A stretch of DNA of 64,000 nt from Anaerococcus octavius (GCF_900445265.1 NZ_UFTA01000002.1:868001-932000), one strand, 5' to 3'; shown: positions 45,449-54,679, numbered from the stretch's first letter. Made by a program: numbers and translations. The notes: generated by a model from the sequence alone, not told the origin.

Positions 45449-46717
45449 CTATAATTCACTCGCTGATTTTATAATAATCTCTTCTGATATCACTTTAAGT
45501 AATGGTATTTCCTTTAATAAGGCTTTCGAATCTTTAAAAGGTTTATAAATTCCTCTTTCATTCAGCCTAACTTCATTTGACTTGCTATGAACAAGTGAAT
45601 TTCTAGTTTTATATACTCTATTAGCCAATTTCTTAAATATATGTTTTTTGTCTCCTATTAAATCTATTGCATCTCCATTTGAAAAATTAACCGTATTGTT
45701 TTTATAGTATTCTATAATATCTTCATCAATTTCATTCAATTTTTCTGTTATCTTTTCAATATCGATATACTTCATTAATGTTAATTCCAATGCTTCTAAT
45801 TCACTTCCTACCGTACTTTCAGTTCTCTTTTTATTAATTAAATCTACAAGTTTCATTATATCTTTTTTTCTTTTTGTAGAAAATCCAGGATCTAACAATA
45901 TTTCCTTAACATTATTAACAACACCTTCTTTATAGATTTCTTCATAAAAATATTCCATGATATGATAAAATCCTATAAATTGTACAAACGGATCTTCTGA
46001 AGAGACCGCCATATGGTACTGTTCTGTTAAATCTTGTTTATATATTAATCTTGGTGCATCTAACTCTTCGCTTTTGTAAAAACTATTTTTATTCCTATAC
46101 CTAATATTTAATAATTCATCTAAGCTATTCATAATCCTGAAGGAATATCCGTAGTTATAGCAAAAGTTAAATAAAAATGAATTAATATAATCATTAAGTT
46201 TACTTTTATCAATATCTTTTTTATATGAAACAATTAATGAATAAGGATTTCTAAAACAAATTCTTAATAAATTAAATAAACTTTCGCCTTCATCTCCTGG
46301 CAATCTAGGAGGAAAAATCATAAAACCTCTTTTTAAACTTTCCAAGTCTATTTCTTTAATGATATTCCATACCATTAGATCTGATATTTCTTGAAATTTA
46401 TATTCAATATTATTCATAGAATCTTTAATATTAGTAGATATTATTCGTTCCTCAAATTTATATGGCAATAGTCTTCGAACCATTTTATTTGTTTGATAAA
46501 TAATAACTTCATAGCTATTATTATTTGATACTGTAAATTGTGACAAATCGGATTTCATTGCATCATCGCTAATATTATTATAGTCAGATTTACTAAATTC
46601 AAAACTTTTTTCACCCACAATATAACTAATACTATCTTCGCTATAATCTATATTAAATTCTCTATTAAATCTTCTCAATATAAATTTTACTTTATCAATA
46701 AATTCATCCCATTCCAT
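45449..46717 (-). CDS. Large protein with HEPN-like C-terminal domain
   Basis: A 422-residue soluble protein. The C-terminal third (about 330-400) carries RNSLVH, the RX4H pattern of HEPN/ApeA-type domains that often act as RNases in phage defence. The N-terminal two thirds are not recognised; they may bind a trigger or a partner. It stands alone between IS debris and an AbiEi gene. The HEPN call rests on a short motif and its surrounding helices. Confidence 0.6.
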   Translation of the reverse strand: MEWDEFIDKVKFILRRFNREFNIDYSEDSISYIVGEKSFEFSKSDYNNISDDAMKSDLSQFTVSNNNSYEVIIYQTNKMVRRLLPYKFEERIISTNIKDSMNNIEYKFQEISDLMVWNIIKEIDLESLKRGFMIFPPRLPGDEGESLFNLLRICFRNPYSLIVSYKKDIDKSKLNDYINSFLFNFCYNYGYSFRIMNSLDELLNIRYRNKNSFYKSEELDAPRLIYKQDLTEQYHMAVSSEDPFVQFIGFYHIMEYFYEEIYKEGVVNNVKEILLDPGFSTKRKKDIMKLVDLINKKRTESTVGSELEALELTLMKYIDIEKITEKLNEIDEDIIEYYKNNTVNFSNGDAIDLIGDKKHIFKKLANRVYKTRNSLVHSKSNEVRLNERGIYKPFKDSKALLKEIPLLKVISEEIIIKSASEL

Positions 46718-46881
46718 ATTTACTCTTCTCCTTGAAAACTTGTATATTCTTATATATGTTGTATTTTTATGGCTTTTCCCACCTTCATATTAGTATCATC
46801 TTACTTTATATAAGTTGAAACCACTTCTTTTATGTGTATAAATAAGATTTTGTTCATCTTCTTCAACACAACCTTTGAAAA

Positions 46882-47475
46882 TTAAATCTTCGATAACACC
46901 TCCATATATTTTCTAATTTCATCTTCTATTTTAAATAGTCTACTGTATTTTATGAGTCGTCTTAGATTTTTATTTGGTGATTTAAAGTATCTTTTTATGG
47001 CATCTGTATAAATTTGCTTATCTATTTTTTCTCTGTCGATTATGATGTCGCAAATTGTTCTTTCAATATCATAAACTGGGATAAGATTGCCTTGGGGTGA
47101 TTTTATTTCTGACTTCCCAAGTTCGTATAAGTCTTTTTTTACATAGTGAACTTGTAGGTCTTCGTATCTATTTTTGATGTGGCTTGCATTGTAGCCTTGG
47201 GGTACAGATATATGAAATACATTTGGAGTTCTGTCGGATAGGTCTTGGAGGTATAGGGCTGTTTGATGGGAAAATATAATTCGATTACTATTTGATGATA
47301 TTAAAACAAAATCGTCTATTACTTTTCCTTTTAATTGATATAGCCCCGGTCTTAGTCTTTCTAATTGTCCGCTCTTTGTTAATTCTGATAAACTATGCCT
47401 AGTATATCCAAGGTCTTCTACTTCTTTGTTGGTGATTACTAAATTTTCTTGTATATATTCTTTAAGTGTATTCAT
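46882..47475 (-). CDS. AbiEi-family antitoxin-like regulator, orphan
   Basis: A 197-residue protein. It has an N-terminal winged helix (ITNKEVEDLGYTRHSLSELT), then the AbiEi domain with IIFSHQTALYLQDLSDRTP and VYDIERTICDIIID. In AbiE systems this protein represses its operon and antagonises the nucleotidyltransferase toxin AbiEii. No AbiEii follows; downstream are only short frames, one reading GGVIEDLIFKGCVEEDE. It may be a stray antitoxin, or act on a partner elsewhere. Confidence 0.85.
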   Translation of the reverse strand: MNTLKEYIQENLVITNKEVEDLGYTRHSLSELTKSGQLERLRPGLYQLKGKVIDDFVLISSNSNRIIFSHQTALYLQDLSDRTPNVFHISVPQGYNASHIKNRYEDLQVHYVKKDLYELGKSEIKSPQGNLIPVYDIERTICDIIIDREKIDKQIYTDAIKRYFKSPNKNLRRLIKYSRLFKIEDEIRKYMEVLSKI

Positions 47476-47552
47476 AGTCTGCCTCCTCTCGTTTACGCTT
47501 TTATTATATGTTATAAAAGCGAATTAAAGTTAGCTTATGAGTTTGCCATTTT

Positions 47553-47583
47553 TTGAAAAAGGATGTAACGAATCCTTACACCC
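47553..47583 (-). terminator. Terminator-like hairpin
   Basis: An 8-bp stem with one wobble (arms 47561-47568 and 47576-47583) and a T-run on the minus strand. It lies between the ABC-three-component operon and abiEi, and would end a short transcript from 47600-47820 or read-through from the operon. Confidence 0.6.
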
Positions 47584-47825
47584 TTTCTAAAATTATTCTT
47601 TCTTAACTCAATATTCTAATTTAGTAGATATCTCTAGTAATATGTGTTTACGGTTTTTACATACTTCAACTTCTATTCTACTTATTTACTTCCAACTACA
47701 CGGTTTGCTTAATCCTCTAATCTTTTGTTCACATAAAATATTCTGTCCTGTATTTTGGTATAAGTTCTATATGGTATATACAATTCCTCCCTTGTATCAA
47801 GCATTAAATATATATTTTCTACAAT
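47584..47825. other. Intergenic region with no recognised gene
   Basis: AT-rich; minus-strand frames are broken by several stops. It lies between two terminator-like hairpins, so a small RNA is possible but nothing more can be supported. Confidence 0.35.
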
Positions 47826-47851
47826 ATAAAAGAGTAAGGAATTCTTACTCT
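47826..47851 (-). terminator. Terminator of the ABC-three-component operon
   Basis: A perfect 8-bp stem (arms 47831-47838 and 47844-47851) with TTTTAT after it on the minus strand, 10 bases past the stop of the ATPase gene. Confidence 0.65.
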
Positions 47852-47860
47852 TCCATACTA

Positions 47861-49582
47861 TTATTCAATTTTAAATAATTTATCAGTTTGTGATAATTCC
47901 ACAATAATATTCGCTTTACTCAATAGATCTGCAGGCAACTTATCTTTCAATATTGAAACTACCAATTGAATGTCTTTTTTAATAACAAAATCCGAAACTT
48001 TCACCAATTGATTATCATGCATCAATTCTTTTTTATCATTTAATAAAAAATGCAAAGAGGATATTCTTTCCTCATCCGCAAACATTATATATGCCAAATC
48101 AAAACATAGAATTTCTCCTTGTTTTTTGCCTGAACTCATATTTGAGTTAAATGTACTAAATTTATATACTGGCTTGTTTGTCTTTTTATTATTAATAATC
48201 TCATATGTCAGAGCATATTTTTCTCCATATAACTCATATGATACCGAAGAAAAATATCTATTAAATTTCGTTATTTGCTTCTTAAGTTTTTCTTGAAAAT
48301 CATAAGAATATAAATATTGATCAATGTTTTTAAGTTCATTCTCTGTTGTTTCGAGAATTGAATCTACCTCGTTTATTTGTGAAATTGTATTTTCATACTC
48401 ACCTTTTAATCTATATTTTTCATTTATTTCAGAAATAATATTTTCCAAATCATTAAAAGAATCACTCTTGGAAATTTTTATAGATAATTTTTTTTCATCA
48501 CTTAACAATTCTTTTAAAGTTCTCTTCTCATTTTTAATTCTATCATTTAAAACAGGTAATTCTTTTGTTATAAATGAAACCTTCTCCACTATCATTTTAT
48601 TGTGATATACAACTAAATCTTCAAATGTTTTATGCAAATTAGGGATATATTCTTTTGATTCACTATACAACAATCTTAATTGATCTAAATCAATTGTAGA
48701 CACATCTTTTTCCATCTCATTTTTTGCTTCAATGATCATGTCCCTTCTTATTTCTAGTTTAGTAATAAGTGGACTTAACCTATTTATTTTATATTTTATT
48801 TCATTTAGTTTATTTAAATCCTCTTCAAAATTTTCATTTATATTTAATAAAGATTTTTTGTTATTTAACTCAACTATTTCATCTTCAATTATAGCTAATG
48901 CAACCTCATATGAATTTTTCTTTTGTTTTTTTTCAAGCCTTTCTTTATATGCATTTTCCTGCTTTATCTTATTAGTAAGTGCTTGTTTTTTGGCTCCACT
49001 ATCAAATCCACATCCTAAAAGATATAAGTATAGAGTTTCATATTCAACATCAGTAGTAAAAGAATTTAATGTTTTTAGTGTATTATTAATACTATTGTCC
49101 TTATATCTAATATTATGAGATATTATTTGCTTAAAAGAAGGTTTTTCGTTTTTATTTTCTGGAAATATTTTTGCTAATAGTTCATTTTCAAAATCTTTTT
49201 TCAATATTGATTTACCATTTATTTTCCTTATAGCATTTTTCCCTGATAAAAAATTACGCTCAATAACTAATCTTTCTTTTTCTTGCACGTTAAATCCATT
49301 TATAAGGGTTAATGTTACTAACACTTCCTGATTTATTAAAAAACTTTTAACCTCTTCATATACTTTATTTTTATTTTCTTCATCTGTGTAAATATCCTTA
49401 CCTTCTCCTCCCAGGCAAAAATAAATTAATTTTAAAACTGTTGTTTTACCTACATTATTCCCTGTTGATTTTAAGTCATCTGTTAAAGGGGTGTCATCAA
49501 TTATTAAATTCATACCTGTATGAAATTTCATCTCTCGAATTGTTTCATATTTAGTAGAAATTTTCAGCTTTTCTATAAACAT
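47861..49582 (-). CDS. ABC-three-component system ATPase, DUF2326 type
   Basis: A 573-residue SMC/Rad50-like protein. The N-terminal half-domain has Walker A GNNVGKTT (about residues 41-48). A long charged coiled coil follows (about 205-430), then the C-terminal DUF2326 half with the signature NSNMSSGKKQGE and the LNDKKELMHDNQL block. Such ATPases power DNA- or nucleoprotein-related conflict systems. It overlaps the middle component gene by 10 bases and is the last gene of the operon. The family call is strong; the biochemical role is inferred. Confidence 0.85.
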   Translation of the reverse strand: MFIEKLKISTKYETIREMKFHTGMNLIIDDTPLTDDLKSTGNNVGKTTVLKLIYFCLGGEGKDIYTDEENKNKVYEEVKSFLINQEVLVTLTLINGFNVQEKERLVIERNFLSGKNAIRKINGKSILKKDFENELLAKIFPENKNEKPSFKQIISHNIRYKDNSINNTLKTLNSFTTDVEYETLYLYLLGCGFDSGAKKQALTNKIKQENAYKERLEKKQKKNSYEVALAIIEDEIVELNNKKSLLNINENFEEDLNKLNEIKYKINRLSPLITKLEIRRDMIIEAKNEMEKDVSTIDLDQLRLLYSESKEYIPNLHKTFEDLVVYHNKMIVEKVSFITKELPVLNDRIKNEKRTLKELLSDEKKLSIKISKSDSFNDLENIISEINEKYRLKGEYENTISQINEVDSILETTENELKNIDQYLYSYDFQEKLKKQITKFNRYFSSVSYELYGEKYALTYEIINNKKTNKPVYKFSTFNSNMSSGKKQGEILCFDLAYIMFADEERISSLHFLLNDKKELMHDNQLVKVSDFVIKKDIQLVVSILKDKLPADLLSKANIIVELSQTDKLFKIE

Positions 49583-49800
49583 TTTCTTACTACCCCCTTC
49601 TCACTTATTTGAGCTAATTGTATTAAATATAACCAGTCAAGACTCAATACGAACACGGAAAATGACATGTTATTTGACTTTTTTACATTATAGTATAATT
49701 CTAAAAGCATTTGTTCTGTTTTCTTTTCAAGCTCTGTTAAAATAACATAACCATTATAATAAATACTAAGTTCAGGATGAATATTATCTGGTAATAACAT
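49573..49800 (-). CDS. ABC-three-component system middle component
   Basis: A product of 75 residues. The ATG at 49800 has GGAGG nine bases upstream and reads MLLPDNIHPELSIYYNGYVI, the start typical of small ABC-3C middle components (MC6-like). It overlaps the SMEK gene by 17 bases and the ATPase gene by 10. It is thought to couple sensor protein and ATPase. An upstream start at 49848 is less likely. Confidence 0.78.
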   Translation of the reverse strand: MLLPDNIHPELSIYYNGYVILTELEKKTEQMLLELYYNVKKSNNMSFSVFVLSLDWLYLIQLAQISEKGVVRKCL

Positions 49801-50761
49801 GATTATATCCCTCCGGATTATTAAATATTTTACATCTAATAAAAGCATCTACAACCAGTATATCCGTACACAATTGTAGTTCTTCCATCGGTATTTCTAT
49901 ATAATTACTACTTCCAATTATAACTTTCATAACACGATTAATTATTTCATAAAAAATATCTGTAGGAGTATAATTTAATCTATTTAATTCTATATACTGC
50001 CTTCTAATCTCCTGTAATACAGAAAAACTTTTATTTTTACCTTCTCTGTCAAACTCACTGTATATTTCATCAAGTCTGTGATAAAAAATTTTATACTCAT
50101 CAATTATGTCTCTAGCATCTTCTAAATCATTAAATAAAATTTTATCCTCTATAGCAAAAGAGTTGATTTCTGGAGAACCAGCATTAATATCAAGTGTCTC
50201 ATCTGCTAAAATGTTAATAACTTTGGCTAAATTTGACTCAATTTTAACACAATCAACATCCTGTCCTAACTCAGATTTTATAAAATCATATAAACACCTT
50301 TGCTTAGAAACTGTTTGATTTAAAGTTTTTTTAAGAATTAACCCAACATCCCATATATCTTGCTTTGGATTAAATTGCATACTATATGGATTTTGAAAAG
50401 TTTTATTTTTTAGAGAAAAAGGTGCATTCTTAGAAATAGACATAAACTTATAGTTATAATCTTTATATTTAGTATATACATTTTTGCTTAGAGAATTTTC
50501 AATTTTTGTTTTTGTACAGGTTGAAGAAACTTGCACAACAACTTTATTTTTATGATCTATTAAATCTATGCCATCTATATTTTGGTATGAGAAATTTAAA
50601 TTTTCTAATTCTAAATCAAAAATAATATTACACAAATTGGCGAAAAAATTTTCAGAATGGATATTAAGTTCCAAAAGGTTTAATTTACTTCTCACTTCTA
50701 TTCTATATGCTAGCGTATTTAATTTTTCTTCTATGTAATTAAAATAATTTGTCCTATTCAC
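49784..50761 (-). CDS. SMEK-domain protein of the ABC-three-component system
   Basis: A 325-residue protein. The N-terminal SMEK domain (about 1-120) has NIHSENFFANLCNIIFDLEL, DGIDLIDHKNKVVVQVSSTC and a YKFMSISKNA strand; the ID..KNK..VQVS pattern resembles restriction-endonuclease-like folds. The C-terminal part (about 200-325) is helical and probably contacts the middle component. In this system class it is the effector or target-recognising part. First gene of the operon. Confidence 0.83.
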   Translation of the reverse strand: MNRTNYFNYIEEKLNTLAYRIEVRSKLNLLELNIHSENFFANLCNIIFDLELENLNFSYQNIDGIDLIDHKNKVVVQVSSTCTKTKIENSLSKNVYTKYKDYNYKFMSISKNAPFSLKNKTFQNPYSMQFNPKQDIWDVGLILKKTLNQTVSKQRCLYDFIKSELGQDVDCVKIESNLAKVINILADETLDINAGSPEINSFAIEDKILFNDLEDARDIIDEYKIFYHRLDEIYSEFDREGKNKSFSVLQEIRRQYIELNRLNYTPTDIFYEIINRVMKVIIGSSNYIEIPMEELQLCTDILVVDAFIRCKIFNNPEGYNHVITR

Positions 50762-50786
50762 TTAATACCATCCTATTTCTTACTAT

Positions 50787-50993
50787 TTATTCCTTAAATA
50801 ATAAATATGGTTCTATCTCCAAAGCATCTGCTATTTTTTGTACATTATCCAATGCAATGCTTCTTTTTTTACACTCTAATGCACTTATATATGTTCTATG
50901 CAATCCGGGTTTTTCAGCAAAAGCTTCTTGTGTTAAACCCACTTCATTTCGATGTTTTTTAACGTTTTTAGAAAAAACTTCTATGATATCCAT
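50787..50993 (-). CDS. XRE-family regulator of the ABC-3C operon
   Basis: A 68-residue helix-turn-helix protein (NEVGLTQEAFAEKPGLHRTY, then ISALECKKRSIALD). It lies 25 bases upstream of the SMEK gene on the same strand and is probably its repressor. Such small Xre proteins often accompany defence operons to keep expression low. Confidence 0.85.
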   Translation of the reverse strand: MDIIEVFSKNVKKHRNEVGLTQEAFAEKPGLHRTYISALECKKRSIALDNVQKIADALEIEPYLLFKE

Positions 50994-51438
50994 TATACAC
51001 TACCTCTATTTTTCTAAAATTTTATCACTGTTGAATACAATCAGTCAACATACAATAAGTAACGTATTCTTACATAAGCAATCAAATTTTAAAATACTAT
51101 CGTTCCTAATTTTCTCTTAAATCTCTTGTTTCTTAATTTCTATATAGTTACATAATCAAGAAAATTATATAATTTAAACCTATAATGCTTAAATAATTTT
51201 ATTAGACTTTTTTATTAAATTATTTTAATAAAACTCTGATGGTTCTTATTTATCAAGTCTTTTTTCTGTATCACTATTTTATCTCAATTGAATGTGATAA
51301 TCTCTTTATATGATTTAATTCATATAAATCTCTTATTATTTTTTTCCGATAATACGCAAGTTTATTTTTAAATATAGGTCTTTTTTTATCATTAAATATA
51401 AACATAAAGTCCTGATCCAACCTTGGGTATTCTAATTG
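50994..51438. other. Upstream region of the defence operon
   Basis: Strongly AT-rich with no open frame of note. It should hold the promoter for the XRE-SMEK operon; I could not place boxes with confidence. Confidence 0.4.
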
Positions 51439-51467
51439 CAAAAAGAGCAGCCTTTTAAGCCGCTCTT
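51439..51467 (-). terminator. Terminator at the end of the core-genome block
   Basis: AAGAGC (51443-51448) and GCTCTT (51462-51467) form the base of a hairpin followed by five T on the minus strand. It lies downstream of rlmD and the short frame at 51493. Confidence 0.75.
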
Positions 51468-51492
51468 ATAGAAAGTACAAAATGAGTTAATC

Positions 51493-51659
51493 TTATTTTT
51501 TGTGTTTCCTCATACCAGTCTCAAAACCACTCTTACATCCATGTAGTTTTTCGAGTATTTTGACGTATCCTTCTTCATCTTTATCGAAGACAAAATGTTT
51601 ATAAAACTGCTTAAAATGCAGAATTTCTAAATTTACATCTTTTGTATCAACGCTATAGT
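51493..51659 (-). other. Short reading frame running out of the rlmD 3' end
   Basis: In a frame different from rlmD, about 55 codons are open from the attachment core: VDTKDVNLEILHFKQFYKHF, then DKDEEGYVKILEKLHGCKSG and a lysine-rich end. It has no ATG near its beginning, so it is probably the tail of a gene brought by an inserted element and joined at the insertion point. I do not recognise it. Confidence 0.4.
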
Positions 51660-52883
51660 CTCCACATGCATAGTCTGAGGAAACATATCTACTGCTTTTA
51701 TTTTTTTAAGCTCATATCCCCTATCCATAAACCTTTTTATATCACGTGCCAGAGTTTGTGGATTGCATGATATGTATACTATTTTTTCTATATCTGCATT
51801 TGCTATTGTTTTTACTACCTCTTTATCTAGTCCTGCTCTTGGTGGGTCTACTGTTACTGCGTCGATTTTATTTTCTTTTATGAATTTGCTATCGATGAAT
51901 TTTGCATTTTTTGCTATGAATTTATAATCTTTGAGATTATTTCTTTTGGCATTTTCTTTGGCATCTTTGATAGCATTTTTATTTATTTCTATACCTACTA
52001 TATGATTATCGTTGATTGACATGGAGCTTGTGGCTGATCCACAGTACAGGTCTAGGAGTTTTTGCTCATTTCCTAAAAATTCTCTTGCTAGTGTATATAA
52101 GTTTTCTATTTGATAATCATTTACTTGGTAAAAGTCGTTGGCACTTATTTTAAATGATTTATTATTTATCTTATAATCTAGGTAGCCATTTCCACTAATA
52201 ACAATTAGTTGTCTAGCGTTTAAGAGATTTATGGAATATTTATGTTCGTTATATTTTTCTTTAATAAAGTTAATTGAATCAGCATTAAAATTTCCATGAA
52301 TATTTAACAAAATATCATATTCGCTTGATCTAATAGTAACTTCATCTATAGGTCCATCAAATTCATTATTTATAGACCTTGTTATATCTTGGATTTCTTT
52401 TAGATTTTTAGATAAAAGCTCATTTGCTATCAAGCAATCATCTATTTTTACCTTTTTTTTAGAATATGCTTCTAGATAATTTAGTCCACCATCTTCATCT
52501 ACTTGTAAGCGTACTTTATTTCTATATCTTAGTTCTGGACTTTCTAAAATTTCTAAATCTGATAGTTCTATTTTTGTTGACTTTCTTATTGCATTTATTA
52601 TTAGATTCTTTTTTAATTCTAATTGAGTTTTATAATTAATGTCCATTATAGAACAACCTCCACATTCATAAAAATATGGACATGGAGGCTTTCTCTGATA
52701 ATCACTTTTTATTTTAGTATTTAGTTTTTTAGCCTCTAAGAAGTTTTTCTTTTCTGCTATGATTTCGGCATCTAGAGTTTCTCCATAAACTGCATTCTCG
52801 ACAAAGACAATTTTTCCTTCTGTACGAGCTACTCCTCTGCCATCTTGTAGGACATCAATTATCTTAATGTTTTTTAAAATCAT
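51633..52883 (-). CDS. rlmD: 23S rRNA (uracil-C5)-methyltransferase, RlmD/RlmCD family
   Basis: A 416-residue enzyme. N-terminal TRAM-like domain; Fe-S cysteines in the PPCPYFYECGGCS region; SAM-dependent domain with LDLYCG-type motif LLDLYCGSA, DPPRAGLD and the catalytic Cys in YISCNPQTLARD. It ends MFPQTMHVETIALIQKM. The 3' end holds the core GCATGTGGAGAC, and copies of this end recur at 28.0, 29.6, 25.7 and 10.45 kb. It overlaps the pyk stop by one base. First gene beside the accessory island. Confidence 0.93.
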   Translation of the reverse strand: MILKNIKIIDVLQDGRGVARTEGKIVFVENAVYGETLDAEIIAEKKNFLEAKKLNTKIKSDYQRKPPCPYFYECGGCSIMDINYKTQLELKKNLIINAIRKSTKIELSDLEILESPELRYRNKVRLQVDEDGGLNYLEAYSKKKVKIDDCLIANELLSKNLKEIQDITRSINNEFDGPIDEVTIRSSEYDILLNIHGNFNADSINFIKEKYNEHKYSINLLNARQLIVISGNGYLDYKINNKSFKISANDFYQVNDYQIENLYTLAREFLGNEQKLLDLYCGSATSSMSINDNHIVGIEINKNAIKDAKENAKRNNLKDYKFIAKNAKFIDSKFIKENKIDAVTVDPPRAGLDKEVVKTIANADIEKIVYISCNPQTLARDIKRFMDRGYELKKIKAVDMFPQTMHVETIALIQKM

Positions 52884-54661
52884 TAGATAACTTTTGCTTC
52901 TCCTTTATAGATTACTCCACCTATTGGATCTACAGTAATAGTATCTCCATCTTTTACAAGGTTTCTAATATTAAAGGCACCCACTACTGCTGGTAAGTTA
53001 AAGTGAACTGCTGCTATAGCTGTATGGCTTGTTAGTCCACCTTCTTCTGTAACAATAGCACTTGCCTTTTGGATATATTCTGTAATATCTGCATCTGTAA
53101 ATCTGGCTACTATTATGTCGCCGTCTTCAAATTTTTCTTCAAGTTCTTTTTGTGTTGATGCTATGCACACTTTTCCTGAAACTGATTTTGTTCCAATACC
53201 TGTTCCGCTTGTAATTATATCTCCAATTGTATGAACTTTGATTAAGTTTGTATTTCCTGAAATACCTAATGGTATACCAGCTGTTACAACTGTAATGTCA
53301 CCCTCTGATACAAAACCTTCATTGATCGCTCCAAAAATAGCACGATCTATAAGTTCATCTGTTTCTATTGCATCTTGTATTACTATTGGATATACTCCCC
53401 AAACTACAGATAATTGACGTGCAACTCTTTCTGTAGTTGTTGCTGCAATTGAATTTGTTTTTGGTTTAAATTTAGATATTACTCTTGATGTGTTACCACT
53501 TGCTGTACAAGAAATAATTGCTTTTGCATCTAGTGTTTCTGCAAGGTCACAGGTATTTTTTGCAATAGCATTTGTTGTAGTAAATGATGAAGAAATATTT
53601 GTTTGGTAAATATTTTCTTTAAAGTCATCAGATAATTCTGTTGTTATACAAATATTTCTCATTGTACTAACTGCTTCTACTGGATATTTTCCTCCAGCTG
53701 TTTCCCCTGAAAGCATTACACAGTCAGTACCATCTATAATCGCATTTGCAACGTCTGTTGTTTCAGCCCTAGTAGGTCTTGGATTTCTAATCATTGAATC
53801 AAGCATTTGTGTAGCAGTAATAACTGGTTTTGCAGCTTTATTTGCTTTTCTAATGATTTCTTTTTGAACAATTGGAATAAGTTCTGTTCTAATTTCTACA
53901 CCTAAGTCTCCACGAGCTACCATAATACCATCAGATGCCTCGATAATTTCTTCGATATTATCTACACCTTCTTGAGATTCGATTTTAGAAATGATTTTGA
54001 TATGTTCTCCACCATTATCTTCTAGAATACGTCTGATCTCATAAACGTCTTCTTTTTTACGAACAAAAGATGCAGCTATTAGGTCTATATCATTTTCTAT
54101 ACCAAATTTTATATCATCAATATCTTTTGGTGTAATTGCAGGAAGATTTGTTTTTGAACCTGGTAAGTTTACTCCTTTGTGATTTGAAAGTACTCCGTTG
54201 TTAAGAGCTTTACAAACAACATCTGTGCCATCTCTGATCTCTGTTACTTCTAGTTGTACTAATCCATCATCTATATATATGACTGATCCTACTTCTACGT
54301 CATTTGGAAGTCCTTCGTAAGAAACAGAAACTATTTCCTCTGTACCTTCTACATCACGAGTTGTAAGGGTAAAAACATCACCTGGTTTTAAGAAAACTTC
54401 ATCTATATTAAAGTTTCCAGTTCTAATTTCTGGACCTTTTGTATCAAGCATAATTGCTATAGGTCTGTTTAATTTTCTTCTAACTTTTCTAATAGTTTTC
54501 ATTTTTGCTAGGTGTTCTTCATGTGTACCATGTGAGAAATTAAGTCTAGCAACATTCATCCCATTTTTAATAAGATCTTCAATAATTTCAGGTGATTCAG
54601 ATGAAGGTCCTATAGTACAAACTATTTTTGTTTTTTTAAGTATATCTGGTATTTGATTCAT
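52883..54661 (-). CDS. pyk: Pyruvate kinase with C-terminal phosphohistidine domain
   Basis: Makes pyruvate and ATP from phosphoenolpyruvate. At 592 residues it is about 110 longer than the minimal enzyme. The barrel has IGPSSESPE, LDTKGPEIRTG, SKIESQEGV and VARGDLGVE. The extra C-terminal domain resembles the PEP-utiliser swivelling domain (EEGGLTSHTAIAA with the phosphohistidine-type His), seen in Bacillus-type enzymes. It follows pfkA by 18 bases. Confidence 0.96.
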   Translation of the reverse strand: MNQIPDILKKTKIVCTIGPSSESPEIIEDLIKNGMNVARLNFSHGTHEEHLAKMKTIRKVRRKLNRPIAIMLDTKGPEIRTGNFNIDEVFLKPGDVFTLTTRDVEGTEEIVSVSYEGLPNDVEVGSVIYIDDGLVQLEVTEIRDGTDVVCKALNNGVLSNHKGVNLPGSKTNLPAITPKDIDDIKFGIENDIDLIAASFVRKKEDVYEIRRILEDNGGEHIKIISKIESQEGVDNIEEIIEASDGIMVARGDLGVEIRTELIPIVQKEIIRKANKAAKPVITATQMLDSMIRNPRPTRAETTDVANAIIDGTDCVMLSGETAGGKYPVEAVSTMRNICITTELSDDFKENIYQTNISSSFTTTNAIAKNTCDLAETLDAKAIISCTASGNTSRVISKFKPKTNSIAATTTERVARQLSVVWGVYPIVIQDAIETDELIDRAIFGAINEGFVSEGDITVVTAGIPLGISGNTNLIKVHTIGDIITSGTGIGTKSVSGKVCIASTQKELEEKFEDGDIIVARFTDADITEYIQKASAIVTEEGGLTSHTAIAAVHFNLPAVVGAFNIRNLVKDGDTITVDPIGGVIYKGEAKVI

Positions 54662-54679
54662 AAATAACTCCTTTTCTTA

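Noticed and set aside
47642-47878. A 78-codon plus-strand frame after abiEi.
   Set aside because: It runs into the 3' end of the ATPase gene and through its terminator hairpin, lacks a good ribosome site and has no recognisable domain.
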